From Acidobacteriota bacterium (GTDB taxonomy: Bacteria; Acidobacteriota; Vicinamibacteria; Vicinamibacterales; UBA8438): DNA of 64,000 bases. The stretch covers positions 1 through 64,000 of the forward strand of contig VXRJ01000002.1 in assembly GCA_009838525.1 (NCBI GenBank). The letters run 5' to 3'. Within the stretch, counting starts at the first letter, position 1. Each line of letters starts with the position of its first letter. Under the pieces are notes generated by a model, which was given only the letters and a program-made list of their open reading frames with translations, did no database searches and was not told the DNA's origin. Shown piece after piece: positions 62,349 to 64,000 of this stretch. The position numbers and the translations under genes are program-made.

Positions 62349-63047
62349 ATGAGCACATCGCAGACTAATCGCTGGCCCCTGGCGACTCACGCTCTCGAGT
62401 ACCTGGCTCGCGCGGATTCTATTCCGCACCGCACCGAGGGCGAGGCCGAGCTGCTCGAGTGGCTGCCCGACCGGACGACACGAATCCTGGATCTCGGCAG
62501 CGGCGACGGGCGCCTGCTCCACCTGGTGAAGTGTGCTCGGCCGGACGCTACAGGCGTCGCAGTCGACTTTTCGGACACGATGCTCGAACGGCTTCGCGGG
62601 CGATTCGCGACGGACGACACGGTTAGCGTGATGGCCCACGATCTCAACCAGCCGTTGCCGGAGGTGTTGGAGCCGTTTGACGCGATAGTGTCCAGCTTCG
62701 CCATCCACCATCTGCCGCACGAGCGCAAGCGGGCCTTGTACCAGGAAGCGTACGCATTGCTTCGACCGCTCGGCGTCTTCTGCAATCTGGAGCACGTGGC
62801 GTCGGCCAGCCAGAACCTTCACGAGAGCTTCCTCGCCTGTCTTGGCGTCGAGCCGGAAGACGAAGATCCGTCCAACGTGTTGCTGGACGTGGAAACCCAG
62901 CTCTTGTGGCTCAGAGAGATCGGATTCGAGGATGTTGACTGCCACTGGAAGTGGCGCGAGCTCGCCCTGCTCGCGGGCCGGAAGCCGGCTGCCAGCGGAG
63001 AGATGGAGCGAGAACTCTGGAGGACCAGTCCGCGTAGTAGATCGTGA
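62349..63047 (+). CDS. Class I SAM-dependent methyltransferase
   Basis: About 232 residues from ATG 62349. SAM motif I is ILDLGSGDGRLLHLV; FDAIVSSFAIHHLPHERKRALYQEAYALLRPLGVFCNLEHVASA covers motifs II and III. This is a generic small-molecule or lipid methyltransferase. It starts 13 bases after the toxin gene and its stop overlaps the next gene (TGATG), so it is co-translated with a membrane-anchored methyltransferase. Confidence 0.82.
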   Translation: MSTSQTNRWPLATHALEYLARADSIPHRTEGEAELLEWLPDRTTRILDLGSGDGRLLHLVKCARPDATGVAVDFSDTMLERLRGRFATDDTVSVMAHDLNQPLPEVLEPFDAIVSSFAIHHLPHERKRALYQEAYALLRPLGVFCNLEHVASASQNLHESFLACLGVEPEDEDPSNVLLDVETQLLWLREIGFEDVDCHWKWRELALLAGRKPAASGEMERELWRTSPRSRS

Positions 63048-63655
63048 TGGTCAAGTCGAAGCGTTTCCTTCTCTGGGTGGCCGGCGTGGTCCTCGCCGGT
63101 GCGGCTCTCGTCATGCTGGTTGGCGGGGACGGCGAGAGCGAAGTCGACCTTCTCGCAGCTTTGCTTGAGATCCAGCCGGGTGACACGGCGGCTGACATCG
63201 GCGCCGGCAGCGGATGGCTGAGCATCGAGGTTGCGCGGCTGGTCGGTGGGACCGGCCAGGTGTTCGCGACCGAGTTGTCGCCGCAGCGTCGCGACGACAT
63301 CCAGGAGGCGGTCGCCGCGGCCGGACTGGACAACGTGACCGTGGTGGAGGCCGGGGAGCGGGAGACGAACCTGGCGCCGGCCTGCTGCGACGCTATCTTC
63401 ATGCGCCGCGTCTACCACCACGTGGGCGACACGGCTGCCCTGAACGCCAGTATCCGCGACGCGTTGAAGCCGGGGGGCCGCTTCGTCGTGATCGAGATTG
63501 AATTCAGCGGCCTGCTGAGCTTTCTCCGAGGATGGCCACACTGGACCGACGACGCGCAGGTCGTGGCGGAGGTCACCGCGGCCGGGCTGGACCACGTCAC
63601 GACCGCCGACTGGCCGATTGGCGCCCACTACGCGGCGGTATTCAGTAAGCCGTAG
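63047..63655 (+). CDS. Membrane-anchored or exported SAM methyltransferase-like protein
   Basis: About 202 residues. The N-terminus (VKSKRFLLWVAGVVLAGAALVMLVGG) is a signal anchor or signal peptide. The body is a methyltransferase fold: DTAADIGAGSGWLSIEVARLVGGTGQVFATELSP, MRRVYHHVGDTAALNASIRDALKPGGRFVVIEIEF. SAM is not known to be available outside the cytosol, so the domain should face inward or use another ligand; relatives are common in this phylum. The ATG overlaps the upstream stop by one base. Confidence 0.72.
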   Translation: MVKSKRFLLWVAGVVLAGAALVMLVGGDGESEVDLLAALLEIQPGDTAADIGAGSGWLSIEVARLVGGTGQVFATELSPQRRDDIQEAVAAAGLDNVTVVEAGERETNLAPACCDAIFMRRVYHHVGDTAALNASIRDALKPGGRFVVIEIEFSGLLSFLRGWPHWTDDAQVVAEVTAAGLDHVTTADWPIGAHYAAVFSKP

Positions 63656-63745
63656 CCCGGGAACCGCCTCATCGCCATCCCATGGCGATCAGGACCGGGC
63701 GTACAATCGCCAGGGACGCGATACCGCTGCATGCAGGAGGACGCC

Positions 63746-64000
63746 ATGTCACGCAACCGCCGCCTCTCCGCGTTGATCGTCGGACTTGCCCTCGCGCCGG
63801 CCGGAGTCTCGGCGCAGGAAGCCCGCGACGACTTCCACCGTCTGGGCCAGATCAACAAGGCGTCGATCGTCATGCTGGCGGAAGCCGGGCTCGTGCCCGA
63901 GCCGCTCGGGGCGACGATTGCCGCGGGCATCGCGCAGGTGATCGCGGACCAGGGCGAGCCGGGCTCCCGCCGGTCGTCGGACTACCTCGTCTTCGAGGAG
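63746..64000 (+). CDS. Exported protein, argininosuccinate-lyase-like N-terminus (3' end outside window)
   Basis: The first 85 codons of an open frame. AGGAGG precedes the ATG by a few bases. MSRNRRLSALIVGLALAPAGVSAQ is a signal peptide. DDFHRLGQINKASIVMLAEAGLVPEPLGATIAAGIAQVI resembles the start of fumarase/argininosuccinate-lyase-superfamily enzymes, where it forms the first helices. The catalytic region is not in the window, so the assignment is tentative. The 90-base gap before it has no gene. Confidence 0.55.
   Translation, partial: MSRNRRLSALIVGLALAPAGVSAQEARDDFHRLGQINKASIVMLAEAGLVPEPLGATIAAGIAQVIADQGEPGSRRSSDYLVFEE

Overview
The window is chromosomal DNA from a high-GC Gram-negative bacterium. 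An outer membrane is shown by several TonB-dependent receptors, signal peptides and lipoproteins. The mix of families (secreted proteins with DPDLQG and CHEGNY motifs, CBM9-DUF5916 barrels, carboxypeptidase-regulatory-like TonB receptors, GldA/GldFG ABC genes) suggests an Acidobacteriota, probably Vicinamibacteria. That assignment is an inference from gene content; no rRNA gene is present to confirm it.

Layout. 1-3.0 kb is the 3' part of an error-prone DNA polymerase gene (dnaE2). 3.2-8.1 kb has two small exported proteins and a Gld-type ABC exporter. 8.1-12.5 kb is the leucine pathway as two converging units, leuCD (+) and leuA-leuB (-). 12.8-17.6 kb is a TonB receptor, a secreted beta-helix protein and a lipoprotein in series. 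17.8-26.1 kb holds a LysR regulator, a FlgO/CBM9/DUF5916 fusion, a sorbosone-dehydrogenase-like propeller, an M24 peptidase, an orphan HicB-like antitoxin with a perfect palindromic operator, and a secreted protein of unnamed family.

26.1-39.3 kb looks accessory: an AAA/DUF4143 ATPase, tRNA-Ser(GCU) followed by a long inverted copy of its own 3' end, McrBC, a lectin-like protein, a serine hydrolase, a decayed three-gene DUF488 module, a sirtuin/steroid-reductase-fold/lipoprotein operon, an SRPBCC protein and a nuclease-DUF2075 helicase. 39.3-45.2 kb is a minus-strand run (ARPP-1/DUF6569, DUF4258, a second copy of the unnamed secreted family, a TonB receptor) divergent from an NrtR-like NUDIX regulator; the shared control region carries two matching inverted repeats placed over a near-consensus promoter. 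45.2-54.8 kb has an amidohydrolase, a Tat-exported aminotransferase, lone antitoxin-like genes, an M23/alpha-helical-barrel fusion, a metallo-beta-lactamase-fold hydrolase, an AbiEii-type nucleotidyltransferase pair and a PQQ-like propeller.

54.9-61.6 kb is the most coherent system: a CarH/LitR-like MerR regulator divergent from a six-gene, translationally coupled operon (flavin oxidoreductase, DUF1365, two cyclopropane-fatty-acid-synthase-like methyltransferases, DUF1295, a conserved unknown). This predicts stress- or light-controlled remodelling of membrane lipids, but the regulator lacks the cobalt-ligand histidines known from CarH. 61.7-64 kb has a YefM/ParE-like toxin-antitoxin pair, two methyltransferase genes (one membrane-anchored) and the start of an exported lyase-like gene.

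A GC-rich palindrome (core GCCGGCCTCCAGGCCGGC) recurs in the window. Two copies lie in frame inside dnaE2 and two lie between genes. No gene-free stretch exceeds about 300 bases. I saw no CRISPR array, rRNA, insertion sequence or prophage.
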